This document shows, piece by piece, positions 51,123-59,864 of a stretch of DNA of 64,000 bases. The position numbers were made by a program, and so were the translations under genes. Within the stretch, counting starts at the first letter, position 1, and each line of letters opens with the position of its first letter. The notes under the pieces are model-generated. The model saw only the letters and a list, made by a program, of their open reading frames with translations. It did no database searches and was not told the origin of the DNA. The DNA is taken from assembly GCF_900129345.1 (NCBI RefSeq), contig NZ_FQVK01000005.1, positions 62,001 through 126,000 on the forward strand, in the 5' to 3' direction. Origin of the DNA: Ruegeria intermedia. Its GTDB lineage: Bacteria > Pseudomonadota > Alphaproteobacteria > Rhodobacterales > Rhodobacteraceae.

Positions 51123-53447
51123 TCAAGGTTCCTTCTGACTAATTTTGCGCCCTGAAGTATCTCGCCATGGCCCATGCCACTTGGCTAACCTGTACACCAT
51201 GGCCTGCTTGGTCGATGAGCCGCGCATGCCCGTCGTGACATCCCCGCTTTCGATCAAGGTCAGCAGGATCTCATCACGGTCACGCGACTTGAGCCATTGC
51301 GAGGCGCGCGTGATTTCGGATTTGGCGATGCCTTTCGCACCTGCCGCTCGAATGATCTCCTTCAACCGCTTGAGATGCGCTTCCGTCTCGGTGTCCGCGA
51401 CATGGCGTTCAACAGCCTCCATGGTCCGCCGCGCATAATGGCGCACAAAATCGATCGCCCAGTCTGCTGCCGACAGGTCAATTCTGGGGTGTACCGGATC
51501 GCGCCCGACCGCGACAATCAGCGCCAGTTTCAATGCGTTCTCCCCAATTCGGGCCAGGATCGCAGTGAAGGCTGTTCCACTTGCTGCGCGCAACTCCCCC
51601 GTCAGCTCTGCGCTGAGCAGTCGAAACCGGGCCCGTGCCTCCTCGGTCATGGGCACGATAGTCGGGTTCACAGCAGTGTTCTGATCGGCCGTCTTGCCCG
51701 CAAGATTGCCTTTCTGGTGCCCACCCCCGGAGGCCACGCTTTGCAACCCAGCGATCAGCGCGGGATCCGCCTGGCGCATGCCCACAGCGATGTTCTCATC
51801 CGGATAATCCTCATCACTCGGCAGGATCAGGAAACGCGCGAGCGAGCCGTCGACGACGTTTGCGCCCTGCAATGCGCCCCAGAAGTGCAAAGGCGTCGTG
51901 GTGCCATAGACACTCAGGCAGGGCTGGTTGATATCCCGCCGCTCATTTGAGCCATCACGGTTGGCATATTCCGCACCCAGGAAAATCCCGCCCGCAGCCG
52001 TATAAAGCTCGGTCATATTGTCGAGGATTTCGGTGATGTGGCGTGGACTGCGCCGCCGGTCGGCCGCCGCTGCCAAGAACATACCAAACTCATCGATCTG
52101 GAACAGGATCGCAGGCTGGCGGTGCAGCGCGGTCAAAAGCCCCGCCCCGGAGGCGATCTTGTTGCCCCCAAGATGATGGGCCAGCCCCGCCTCGAACAAG
52201 ACCTCGTTGATGATTTCGCGGGCGTGGTTCTTACCTGATCCGCTATCCGCAATGCCCACGACATAAAGGTTCGAGCGCAGGTTGCTCTCGGTGCGATACT
52301 GCCGCCCCATGAGCGCACCAATCGCACAGAGGCTGGCCCCAAGCGATAACAACGGCTGAGGACGCCGGGCCGTCGACAGCATGTAATCGGTCAGATCCCC
52401 CACCAATCCATCCGGCATGACCAGCGTGAATGGCGAGGTGGCGGAAGGTTCCTCAGCACCCTCGGACTGCTCTCCCAGCTTGGACAACAGCCCCGCCGCA
52501 GGATGCTGTTCATCGCGGGCCGTCGATCCATCAAAGCGCAGTGATGCATCAGGTTGCCAGCCGCGCTCCATCGCAAGATGATAGATCGTGCCGGCGCCAA
52601 TCCGGTCGGGTTTGAAACTGGCCCAGGCCTTAGCGGTCGCCGCGGGCACATCCTTGGCGGCCTGCGCTGACCAGTCAGCAAAAATATCGCCCCCAGCCTC
52701 TCCAAGCGCGCCCTTCAGCGCCATACCAATCCGCACCCAGCTGTCATAATCCAACTCTGCATTCGGCAGCCATTTCAGCGCGGCCTCAATGGCCGGCAAT
52801 GTTCCCATCTGGCTATGGGCTTGCAGGTGCTCCGTGCCCGGTGATCCAGTCGCAAGGCCGCGTTGGCGCAACTGTTTGGGCAACAGCGCATAGGCCTCAT
52901 CAAGAAAGGCGCGTGCCATCTCTGCGGTGATTTCAGGCAGCTCCGTGATATCGAGATCAGCCAGCCCCTCCTCTGGCCACGCGTAGGGCGCGCACGTGTC
53001 CGGGTGGTTGGCGTAAGCCACGAACTGCTGACCCAGACAAAGCACCTCCAGCGGATGGCGTTTAATGCCCCGGAAAGGGGTTTCTGTGCCATAGATCAGC
53101 ATCCGCTTTGGCGCCTTACCGATGCGCAGCGCTGGCGTATCCCCCAACCGTTCACGCGCCAATTGCTCGATCTGGAGCGCCAGTTCCGCATCCTCAACGA
53201 CGTCAATATCGACCGCCGCAACCGCGCCGCCAACAAGCCCGATGCCACACTCGGGCCAGGTCGCCCATGTCGTCACCTCCACCTCCGTGGTTGGGCGCTC
53301 AGTGTGCCGGTTCCATTCCGGATAATCCGCCCATGCTCCACGCTTGAACTGGCCGGGTTTTTTTGTGCCTGGGCCGATCGGCAGGATGCCATAGCCATTA
53401 GTGACCAGCCGTGCGCCGAACCGCGCCATATAAGATGTTTCAGCCAT
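51123..53447 (-). CDS. Primase-polymerase / helicase (PrimPol, PriCT and DUF3987-like)
   Basis: 774 residues. The N-terminal bifunctional primase/polymerase domain has NGYGILPIGPGTKKPGQF and the metal-binding VAAVDIDVVED (Asp80, Asp82). A PriCT-like helical part (LPNAELDYDSWVRIGMALKGALGEAGGDIFADWSAQ) follows. The C-terminal ATPase has a Walker A YVVGIADSGSGKNHAREI, ILFQIDEFGMFLAA and YGTTTPLHFWGAL. It should start and unwind phage DNA replication. The ATG region overlaps the DUF6511 stop side of the operon. Confidence 0.9.
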   Translation of the reverse strand: MAETSYMARFGARLVTNGYGILPIGPGTKKPGQFKRGAWADYPEWNRHTERPTTEVEVTTWATWPECGIGLVGGAVAAVDIDVVEDAELALQIEQLARERLGDTPALRIGKAPKRMLIYGTETPFRGIKRHPLEVLCLGQQFVAYANHPDTCAPYAWPEEGLADLDITELPEITAEMARAFLDEAYALLPKQLRQRGLATGSPGTEHLQAHSQMGTLPAIEAALKWLPNAELDYDSWVRIGMALKGALGEAGGDIFADWSAQAAKDVPAATAKAWASFKPDRIGAGTIYHLAMERGWQPDASLRFDGSTARDEQHPAAGLLSKLGEQSEGAEEPSATSPFTLVMPDGLVGDLTDYMLSTARRPQPLLSLGASLCAIGALMGRQYRTESNLRSNLYVVGIADSGSGKNHAREIINEVLFEAGLAHHLGGNKIASGAGLLTALHRQPAILFQIDEFGMFLAAAADRRRSPRHITEILDNMTELYTAAGGIFLGAEYANRDGSNERRDINQPCLSVYGTTTPLHFWGALQGANVVDGSLARFLILPSDEDYPDENIAVGMRQADPALIAGLQSVASGGGHQKGNLAGKTADQNTAVNPTIVPMTEEARARFRLLSAELTGELRAASGTAFTAILARIGENALKLALIVAVGRDPVHPRIDLSAADWAIDFVRHYARRTMEAVERHVADTETEAHLKRLKEIIRAAGAKGIAKSEITRASQWLKSRDRDEILLTLIESGDVTTGMRGSSTKQAMVYRLAKWHGPWRDTSGRKISQKEP

Positions 53448-53833
53448 CAGAACGGCACCTCCGGGGTCATGGCGTCAAGCCGTGTGCGGTCTTGCCCTGC
53501 CAGCGCGCGCAGTTGATCACAATATCCGGTGATGACCGCATCAAGGAAGCGGTCCCACTCGGTCTCAGTCAGGGTGGCGAGATCAGATTTGCCGATACTC
53601 TCAAGGTATTCGCCACCATATTGGCCGCCAACGCTCATGGCCTGCATTTCATTTGGGGTGGGATCGATCATACCTGTCCTCCTGTGACAGATGTCCTGGC
53701 AGGTGCGAGAACAGAGGCGTTTACGGCTTTGGTCCCGCCGCTTGTCCGAGACGGTGAATATCGGGTTGAACCAGCCAAACCCGCGAGGTTCCCGGTGGCA
53801 GACGGCGCAGAGGCCGGAGTGGATGTGGCGCAT
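53447..53833 (-). CDS. DUF6511-like phage protein with cysteine-rich N-terminus
   Basis: 128 residues. GLCAVCHREPRGFGWFNP and KRLCSRTCQDICHRRTG supply a C-x2-C...C-x3-C zinc-like site, then GMIDPTPNEMQAMSVGGQYGGEYLESIGKSDLATLTETEWDRFLDAVITGYCDQL. The pattern matches DUF6511. Its first 166 bases overlap the 3' end of the DEAH helicase frame, which is unusual for this operon and may result from a lost base in the helicase gene. Confidence 0.84.
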   Translation of the reverse strand: MRHIHSGLCAVCHREPRGFGWFNPIFTVSDKRRDQSRKRLCSRTCQDICHRRTGMIDPTPNEMQAMSVGGQYGGEYLESIGKSDLATLTETEWDRFLDAVITGYCDQLRALAGQDRTRLDAMTPEVPF

Positions 53834-55404
53834 GAATCAAACCTGTAGCCGGAGATTTCGAGAAAGCGGCCAGACGGGCGCACTGAGATAGCATTGGGCC
53901 GGACGAGTTGCCCCGCCTGCGCAATGGCATCGTCGACATTGCGCGGCATCGGGCAGCCCGGCGCGCGCTTGCGCCACCACTCGAGCGCCTTCTGGCGCGC
54001 ATAACCCTGATGCGCGACACAGACCCATTCGTTGTAGGACTTGAGCCCGCAGCTATAGGTGACCTTCAGTGAGGGCAGCCCACCGCGCTTGTCATGACGG
54101 CTATAAGACACACCATGGACCGGCAGCCATTGGACTTTTGGCGACAAAACCGGAAGCGTGGCCGCTGTGGGGGCGATCTTCACCTCACGTGCCGGGAAGA
54201 CATAACCGCAGTCCGGGCACTCCGTCGCCGAGAGCGCTAGGATGCTGTCGCACTCGGGGCAGACCTTTGTGGGCGCCTCACCACCCCCGCCATCGCCCGG
54301 ACGTTTCGGGCGAACAAGATCAATTGGCCCGTGGCGGCGGACATTGCCCGCAAAGTCGAGAACCAGACAGTTTTCCTTGTCCGGAGCCAGCCGCGTGCCG
54401 CGGCCCACCATTTGGACATAGAGCCCCGCTGATTTGGTCGGGCGCAGGAGCGCGATCAGATCGACGCCAGGCGCGTTGAACCCGGTCGTCAGCACCCCCA
54501 TTGAGGCCAGTGCGCGGATTTCACTGCGCTTGAAGGCCGCGATGATGGCATCGCGCTCCTCCTTTGGCGTGTCCCCGAAGATCGTGCGGCACGTGATACC
54601 TTGACGCGCGAACTCTTCGGCCACATGGCGTGCGTGATCCACACCTGAGCAGAACGCCAGCCAGGATTTGCGGTCTTTTCCATGGGTGATGATCTCGGTA
54701 ACGGCCGCACGCGTCGTCGCGTCCTGATCGACTGCGGCTGCCAGATCACGGGCAATGAAGTCACCCGCACGGGTACCGACCTTTGAGACGTCGAGCCGCG
54801 TATTGGGCTGTTTCGAGATCAGTGGGCTCAGAAACCCTGCGTCAATCAGCTCGCGCACCGGCGCCTCATAGGCAATGTCAGTGAAGAGTGCGTCCTTGCC
54901 CTCATGCAGCATGCCGCTGCCAGTGCGAAACGGTGTGGCGGTGAGGCCAATCACCTTCAGCGCAGGATTGATTGCCTGCAGCGCGTCCAGAAAGCGCCGG
55001 TACATTGTGCTGGAATTGCCCGGGATCAGATGGGCCTCATCAATCAACACCAGATCGGTGTGGCCGATTTCATGGGCGCGGCGATGGATGGATTGGATGC
55101 CTGCAAACAAAACACGGGCCTGCGCCTCGCGCTTGCCCAAGCCCGCCGAATAGATGCCCGCCGGTGCCTCTGGCCAAAGCCCGATCATCTCAGCATGGTT
55201 CTGGGCGATCAACTCGCGCACATGGGTCACGATCAGGATGCGCTGATCCGGCCACGCCTTCAGCACTCCTTCGATAAAGGACGCCATGACGAGCGACTTG
55301 CCGCCGGCTGTTGGAATGACAACCAGAGGGTTGCCCTTGTTGGTCTTAAAATAGCTGTAGATCGAAGAGATCGCAGCGTTTTGGTATGGGCGCAGGGTCA
55401 GCAT
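53668..55404 (-). CDS. DEAD/DEAH-box helicase (SSL2-like)
   Basis: 578 residues. Motif I LVVIPTAGGKSLVM, Ia VTHVRELIAQ, II LVLIDEAHLI, III GLTATPFRTG, then the second RecA lobe with FCSGVDHARHVAEEF, MGVLTTGFNAPGVDLI and QMVGRGTRLAPDKENCLVLDF. A four-cysteine zinc site (CPECDSILALSATECPDCGY) follows. After SGRFLEISGYRF the last 60 residues are Ser/Thr/Ala-rich without family character; a single T missing from TTTGA would have ended the protein there. Unwinds DNA in replication or recombination. Confidence 0.92.
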   Translation of the reverse strand: MLTLRPYQNAAISSIYSYFKTNKGNPLVVIPTAGGKSLVMASFIEGVLKAWPDQRILIVTHVRELIAQNHAEMIGLWPEAPAGIYSAGLGKREAQARVLFAGIQSIHRRAHEIGHTDLVLIDEAHLIPGNSSTMYRRFLDALQAINPALKVIGLTATPFRTGSGMLHEGKDALFTDIAYEAPVRELIDAGFLSPLISKQPNTRLDVSKVGTRAGDFIARDLAAAVDQDATTRAAVTEIITHGKDRKSWLAFCSGVDHARHVAEEFARQGITCRTIFGDTPKEERDAIIAAFKRSEIRALASMGVLTTGFNAPGVDLIALLRPTKSAGLYVQMVGRGTRLAPDKENCLVLDFAGNVRRHGPIDLVRPKRPGDGGGGEAPTKVCPECDSILALSATECPDCGYVFPAREVKIAPTAATLPVLSPKVQWLPVHGVSYSRHDKRGGLPSLKVTYSCGLKSYNEWVCVAHQGYARQKALEWWRKRAPGCPMPRNVDDAIAQAGQLVRPNAISVRPSGRFLEISGYRFDSCATSTPASAPSATGNLAGLAGSTRYSPSRTSGGTKAVNASVLAPARTSVTGGQV

Positions 55405-56342
55405 GGCGCGGCCTCCGTGACACGGGCGTCATTTGACCAGGAGGAGCCATCAGCCATGCGGTAGGTGACGATATCCTCCCCCGCATCGATGACCTCACCC
55501 GGCACGAGATCGGGGATGAAGAGATGTTTGCCGCAGGCGGCGCGCTGCTCGGGTGGAGCCAGCATTCTGTCGTGCCGCGCGCAGTGCCATCCACCATCGA
55601 CAGGCGTCGCATGCAGACAGGAACGACAGGTCACAGCGGCAGCGCCACCCTCATGACAGGCAGCATGGTGATCGCAAAAACGACATTCAAACCAAGCCGG
55701 ATCTTCGCTGATACGCGCAGGCGGGTGCTGAGCGAAGATAACCCGGCCAGCCTTTTCCAGAAGGCGTTCTGCCATGGCAGGATCGGCCTCAACCCGTTCG
55801 ATATGCAGCGCATCCGTGTTCTTGCAGACCGCCATGTAAAGTGCCCGAGTGATACCGGTCAGGTGCATGTAGATCTGCATCTGCGCGGCATGCTGCGGCT
55901 TTGACAGCACCACGCCTTTTGCGGTCAAATCGGCAAAGCTTTTTACGCCATGTGTTTTGAACTCCAGCACATGCCAGGTTTTTGGCGCCTCAAGCAGACC
56001 GAGGGCGACACCATCAAGCGAACCACCGAAATGACCGCCATGGGCCTCCACGCGGATTTGCCGTCCTGTTTCGGGGTCTAGTTCCAAAACAGTGGCCCCT
56101 GTAGCGCGCAGGTTGCGCACCATACGGTCCTCTTCCAGCTGGCCGGTCTCAAACAGACGCAGCAGACGACCGGAAAAGCGTGACGGCGTCACCCAGCGGA
56201 AATCATACCAGAGCGCGCGTGCGCAAGATTTACCGATGATGGATGCGCCGAGATGGTCACGGAAGCCATCGCCCTGACGGGCCTCATAATCGGCGTAGAT
56301 CGACGTCAGCGTTGGCGTGGGTGGTGCGGGAAGATCAGCCAT
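55398..56342 (-). CDS. PD-(D/E)XK nuclease, Cas4/RecB-like
   Basis: 314 residues. The nuclease core has HFGGSLDGVALG (catalytic Asp) and WHVLEFKTHG (E-x-K), then QHAAQMQIYMHLTGITRALYMAVCKN (QxxxY). Cysteines before and after (CARALW; FECRFCDHHAACHEG, VTCRSCLHA, WHCARHDRM) could hold an iron-sulfur cluster or zinc. It probably provides exonuclease activity with the ATPase and DUF669 protein. The ATG overlaps the previous stop (TGATG) and the gene end overlaps the helicase start. Confidence 0.88.
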   Translation of the reverse strand: MADLPAPPTPTLTSIYADYEARQGDGFRDHLGASIIGKSCARALWYDFRWVTPSRFSGRLLRLFETGQLEEDRMVRNLRATGATVLELDPETGRQIRVEAHGGHFGGSLDGVALGLLEAPKTWHVLEFKTHGVKSFADLTAKGVVLSKPQHAAQMQIYMHLTGITRALYMAVCKNTDALHIERVEADPAMAERLLEKAGRVIFAQHPPARISEDPAWFECRFCDHHAACHEGGAAAVTCRSCLHATPVDGGWHCARHDRMLAPPEQRAACGKHLFIPDLVPGEVIDAGEDIVTYRMADGSSWSNDARVTEAAPC

Positions 56343-56704
56343 CACAAGCCCTCCCGTTCGCTACGGGCTTGGGCCTCGGCCAGAATGCCGCTCCAAGTTT
56401 CCGGGTCGTGGCGCTCGCGCAGGACACCAATCAGCGCGTCCTTCAGCTTTTCACGGCGACGACGGCCGGTACCTTTGGCAAGCAATTCTGCCCGTTCACG
56501 GCACAGGTGGCGCAGCGCGGTCCTTGCCCGGTGGAACCAATCAGGGTCGATGGGCTTTTGCCCCCGTTGGCGCGCCAGATCAGCAGTCGCAATCTGCGTG
56601 CGGATCTTGGCAATATCGTCGTCGAGTTCGATCAACCGGCGCTGGTCATCAGGCAAGCCGAGGCTGATCACGGCCCGAGGGGCCGCGTTATGCAGGTCAG
56701 TCAT
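56342..56704 (-). CDS. Small helical phage protein of unknown function
   Basis: 120 residues: LPDDQRRLIELDDDIAKIRTQIATADLARQRGQKPIDPDWFHRARTALRHLCRERAELLAKG suggests a coiled coil. Coupled by TGATG to the nuclease gene. Family not recognised; similar small proteins fill this slot in rhodobacterial phages. Confidence 0.75.
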   Translation of the reverse strand: MTDLHNAAPRAVISLGLPDDQRRLIELDDDIAKIRTQIATADLARQRGQKPIDPDWFHRARTALRHLCRERAELLAKGTGRRRREKLKDALIGVLRERHDPETWSGILAEAQARSEREGL

Positions 56705-56769
56705 GGGAATATCCTTAGATGGGGTTGGGCGCTGCCCCGTCAGTCAGGGATGCGGAGCAGCGCGATTGA

Positions 56770-57279
56770 TCAGCCCTTCTTGTTCCAGGGCGCGGAGGCC
56801 ATCTTGGGCGGGGCGGAAGCGGCATGCGTTGTCGGCGGCGCTGACGAGGTTGCAGCAGGCTTTGCAGCCATGGCACCCTCACCTTCAGGCGGCAGATAGG
56901 CGATGGCGTTACTCTCGCCGTAGCCGTTCTTCGGGGGCTTGATCTTCACCTGGATCGTCATCGGGATCAGGTGCAGCTCCTCACTGTCGCTGACATGCAT
57001 CCGGCCCGTCGCATGACAGATGGCCGACAGCGTCCGCTGTGCAATCTCGACCGTGGTGGGGTTCGGGTTCACGAGGTTCAGCTGATCAAAGATCTTCCGG
57101 CCCTTATGCTGGCCATCCAAAATATCCAGCATCAACCAGAGAAACTGACCCATGCCGTTGCGGGTCACGCGCATCTCGCTCTCGACAATCTGGGCGCGGT
57201 ATTTACCTGCGGGCAGAAGCTCATAGGGGGTGGTGGGTTCAACGCTGGTAGCGTCAAAGGACGTGTCAAAACGTGCCAT
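56770..57279 (-). CDS. DUF669 single-strand DNA-binding-like protein
   Basis: 169 residues. FDATSVEPTTPYELLPAGKYRAQIVESEMRVTRNGMGQFLWLMLDILDGQHKGRKIFDQLNLVNPNPTTVEIAQRTLSAI shows the DUF669 core, an OB-like fold found in phage recombination modules. The C-terminal part is low-complexity (Ala/Pro/Ser) and ends WNKKG. Probably acts with the RecA-like ATPase next door. Confidence 0.87.
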   Translation of the reverse strand: MARFDTSFDATSVEPTTPYELLPAGKYRAQIVESEMRVTRNGMGQFLWLMLDILDGQHKGRKIFDQLNLVNPNPTTVEIAQRTLSAICHATGRMHVSDSEELHLIPMTIQVKIKPPKNGYGESNAIAYLPPEGEGAMAAKPAATSSAPPTTHAASAPPKMASAPWNKKG

Positions 57280-57300
57280 GGTCGTATCCTTTCAAGGCAA

Positions 57301-58047
57301 TCATTGGGATTGGGGCATGGCTGCGAGGAACTCTGACCACGAAAGCGGCAAAGTGTCCGGCAGGCCGTAACGGTTTTTGGCAAGGAAGGCGGGACGCTCC
57401 TCGGTGTGCATCACGCGCGCGCCGGACCCGAGCGCCCGGGTCACCTTCTTGTTGAAGCCGACATCGGATTTGGCGACCGAGATCTGATAGTTGGCAAAGA
57501 GCACCACATCAGAATGCTCCTGCAGCAGCGCCGAGGCGCGGGTCTGCAGCTTGATCACATACCGGTCGTAAGGCTCATGCTCTGGGCTGTCGAAACGCTT
57601 GATGTCGGTATGGGCAATCTGGATGACCACCATGCCTTTGCGGTCGCGCAGCGCATTCAGCTTATCGAGATATTCCCGCCAAATGGTCAGGGCTTCTGCG
57701 AAGCCCTTGCCAAAGCCCGGGGTTTCGATCGACTGCCAACCATTGCGTTTGCACGCCTCAGCCCAGATCAGCGGCTCAAGCCAGTCGACGCTGTCAACGA
57801 CGACCGTGCCGTAATCGTGATCTTCCTCCAGCAAGGCGTCGAGCGCTTGTGCAACTTCGGCATAGCTGGTCGCCAACGGAAAATGCGGGACCTGCAGTTT
57901 GCCAAGCCCATCCTCGGTCATGATGAACACCGGCGCGCCCGCGTCAGCGGCAAAAGTGGATTTACCCACTCCGGCAACCCCGTGGATCAGGATGCGCGGC
58001 GGCTGGAGCACCGAACTGGTGCGCAGAGATGCGAGAGAAATAGCCAT
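57301..58047 (-). CDS. RecA-like ATPase (Sak4/AAA_24 type)
   Basis: 248 residues. RILIHGVAGVGKSTFAADAG is Walker A and YGTVVVDSVDWLEPLIW Walker B; VVIQIAHTDIKRFDSP is the following sensor strand. The size and placement beside DUF669 fit the single-strand annealing/strand-exchange ATPase group (Sak4-like). It may drive homologous recombination of phage DNA. Start overlaps the preceding stop by one base. Confidence 0.88.
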   Translation of the reverse strand: MAISLASLRTSSVLQPPRILIHGVAGVGKSTFAADAGAPVFIMTEDGLGKLQVPHFPLATSYAEVAQALDALLEEDHDYGTVVVDSVDWLEPLIWAEACKRNGWQSIETPGFGKGFAEALTIWREYLDKLNALRDRKGMVVIQIAHTDIKRFDSPEHEPYDRYVIKLQTRASALLQEHSDVVLFANYQISVAKSDVGFNKKVTRALGSGARVMHTEERPAFLAKNRYGLPDTLPLSWSEFLAAMPQSQ

Positions 58048-58532
58048 CAGCGCACCTCCTCGCTCAGCACCAAGCGGAACTTGGGCTTGCCGGTCCGGAC
58101 CGTACGCGCAGGCTCAAAACCTTTGCGCCAGCTTTCTGGCAGCGCCGTGTATTTGCGCTCTGACACCTTCAACGTGGTCTCGATGAACTCGGCCGGGTCT
58201 TCGCCAGCCGAGGCGATGTTTTCTGCGATCTGGGCGAGTTGCGCCTGATCCCAATCGATCCGTTTGGTCAGGTCCGAAATCACTGTGACGCCACCATCTT
58301 CGAAGCGGATCGTGCCGGTGTCCTTGCCTGCCTCAGACCGGCATTCGGCAGCACGCTCGGCGTATTTCAGTGAGATGGCACCATCGAGCCAATCCGAGAC
58401 CGTCTTGGCCTGGGTGAGCTGCTGATCAGCCGCATCCCGCAGCATTGCCAGCTGATCAGCGGGCAGTGCCGCGATTTGGCCGACCGGCATGCGGTGGATA
58501 TCGGCCAGTGTGATGTGGTTAGAAATTGTCAT
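58047..58532 (-). CDS. Phage early protein of unknown function
   Basis: 161 residues: ADIHRMPVGQIAALPADQLAMLRDAADQQLTQAKTVSDWLDGAISLKYAERAAECRSEAGKDTGTIRFEDGGVTVISDLTKRIDWDQAQL, mainly helical with a strand in the middle. Common neighbour of Sak4-like ATPases in alphaproteobacterial phages; no function known to me. Confidence 0.76.
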   Translation of the reverse strand: MTISNHITLADIHRMPVGQIAALPADQLAMLRDAADQQLTQAKTVSDWLDGAISLKYAERAAECRSEAGKDTGTIRFEDGGVTVISDLTKRIDWDQAQLAQIAENIASAGEDPAEFIETTLKVSERKYTALPESWRKGFEPARTVRTGKPKFRLVLSEEVR

Positions 58533-58543
58533 ATCGGTACCCC

Positions 58544-58753
58544 TTATGCCGACATTGGGCGGTGGGGCTCGTGGTCCGAGCCGCGGATTTGCTCAACCTC
58601 GAAAGCCTCAACGTCTTCGAGCCGGTAAATGACCCGGCCACCGAGCTTGATGAATTTCGGGCCTTCGCCCGTCCACCGCCAACGCTCCAGCGTGCGATGT
58701 GAAATGTTCCAGCGAGCCGCCAGCTCGATCTGGGAAAGGTGTCTTAGCGCCAT
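58544..58753 (-). CDS. AlpA/excisionase-like helix-turn-helix protein
   Basis: 69 residues. LRHLSQIELAARWNISHRTLERWRWTGEGPKFIKLGGRVIYRLEDVEAFEVEQ is a MerR-like winged HTH of the AlpA/excisionase group. AAGGAGG before the ATG fixes the start; the longer frame upstream would read through direct repeats. It is the first gene of the early operon and could act as activator or excisionase; the phased repeats just upstream are a likely target. Confidence 0.87.
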   Translation of the reverse strand: MALRHLSQIELAARWNISHRTLERWRWTGEGPKFIKLGGRVIYRLEDVEAFEVEQIRGSDHEPHRPMSA

Positions 58754-58810
58754 GTGAACCTCCTTGTGGTTTTTGCGAACACTTGCGGGATCACCATGAC
58801 CGAGGGGCTG

Positions 58811-58851
58811 GGAGGCACCGTGGAGGCAACCGGGAGGCAAACTGGGAGGCA
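58811..58851. repeat. Four phased direct repeats GGAGGCA
   Basis: GGAGGCA begins at 58811, 58822, 58833 and 58845, so the spacings are 11, 11 and 12 bases, about one DNA turn each. Three copies are preceded by an extra G. They lie 60-100 bases upstream of the HTH gene on its promoter side. The layout is that of an iteron-like protein-binding array. Confidence 0.75.
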
Positions 58852-58874
58852 GCGAAGTTAGATGCCTTAAAATG

Positions 58875-58904
58875 AAAAAAGCCGCCCCGAAGGACGGCCT
58901 TTTC
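58875..58904 (-). terminator. Rho-independent terminator
   Basis: On the minus strand GCCGTCC-TTCG-GGGCGGC (seven-base stem with one mismatch, UUCG tetraloop) is followed by TTTTTTC. It lies 22 bases past the stop of the 312-residue gene and separates the unknown two-gene operon from the early operon. Confidence 0.85.
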
Positions 58905-58925
58905 ATAGAAAAACGTTGGGCAGGA

Positions 58926-59864
58926 TCAGGGATCGATCCAGCAGTTTCCGTTCTCGACCTTGACGAAACGCCATTTGTCGATATCGCGGCCAAAAGCTTT
59001 TTTCAGTGTGTTAACCTGACCACCATAGCCAGCCTCTTCCAGAACAGTGGCAAGACGCAGGACTTTTGACTTTGACCAATAGGCCGAAAACAGAATTTCC
59101 AAGAACCGACGCTGTTTGTCCCCGCGGAAGGTGAGAGTTTCGCCCCGGTACCAGACGATCCCGCAATCTTCAGAATGATCAATCGGGAACCGATGCTGCG
59201 CCTCGCCCGGGAAGACCCTTGCGCCGACGGCCTGCGGTGAGATGGCCAGCTTTCCAGGTGCTTTGGCCACATCGGTCACACTGATGATGATGTTCTTCTT
59301 ACTCGCAGCAACAGGAAGGCGATCGCCCGGCGTGGACGTCAGAATGACACGGACCTCGTCAGGCGGCCTGCGTTCCAACAGAGCACCAACCTTTTTCCAC
59401 ACCGTAGGATCTAAAAGCCGACGTGCAAACCAGACCGGCACGGGGAATTTCGCCCCCTTGAGCTGGATGGTGCCAATGTCCCAGGCGACACTATCGATCA
59501 ACGAGATCGGGCGCGCCGGGGCAACGCGCTCGAAATCTACCAACATCTTCGCGAAGAGCAGCGGGTAATCAACTGCAAGAGCTGCGATCTCCTCGGCATC
59601 GACCGCAACCCACCGACCGATGCTGTTGTGGTAGCCGTACTGCCTGCGCTCGGCGCACCACTCTGCTGGGATAGGCTCGTCTTCGAAGTTATCCATCGCG
59701 GTGACGACCGGGATATGTCCGGACGCGACCATAAGCTTGGCCTCGAGCAACTGATCCGTTGCCCGAGGTGAAACTTGCCGCAGGACCGATGCCTGCACCT
59801 TGGCAGCGCGGGTCTCCATGACCTGCAGCAGCATATCGACCGCCCGCTTAGACAATGAGGTCAC
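58926..59864 (-). CDS. Unrecognised protein with winged-helix-like C-terminus (second gene of pair)
   Basis: 312 residues. N-terminal helices (LSKRAVDMLLQVMETRAAKVQASVLRQVSPRATDQLLEAKLMV) lead to a mixed alpha/beta body (SIGRWVAVDAEEIAALAVDYPLLFAKMLVDFE; FPVPVWFARRLLDPTVWKKV). The last 75 residues (ETLTFRGDKQRRFLEILF, KSKVLRLATVLEEAGYGGQ, VNTLKKAFGRDID) look like a winged helix of the OmpR-like sort. I know no family for the whole protein. The GTG overlaps the upstream gene by 17 bases without a clear ribosome site; an ATG at residue 11 is possible. Part of a two-gene operon. Confidence 0.8.
   Translation of the reverse strand: MTSLSKRAVDMLLQVMETRAAKVQASVLRQVSPRATDQLLEAKLMVASGHIPVVTAMDNFEDEPIPAEWCAERRQYGYHNSIGRWVAVDAEEIAALAVDYPLLFAKMLVDFERVAPARPISLIDSVAWDIGTIQLKGAKFPVPVWFARRLLDPTVWKKVGALLERRPPDEVRVILTSTPGDRLPVAASKKNIIISVTDVAKAPGKLAISPQAVGARVFPGEAQHRFPIDHSEDCGIVWYRGETLTFRGDKQRRFLEILFSAYWSKSKVLRLATVLEEAGYGGQVNTLKKAFGRDIDKWRFVKVENGNCWIDP

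Noticed and set aside
58754..58993. N-terminal extension of the AlpA-like protein
   Set aside because: The extension would translate the phased repeats and the terminator; the inner ATG has a strong AAGGAGG.
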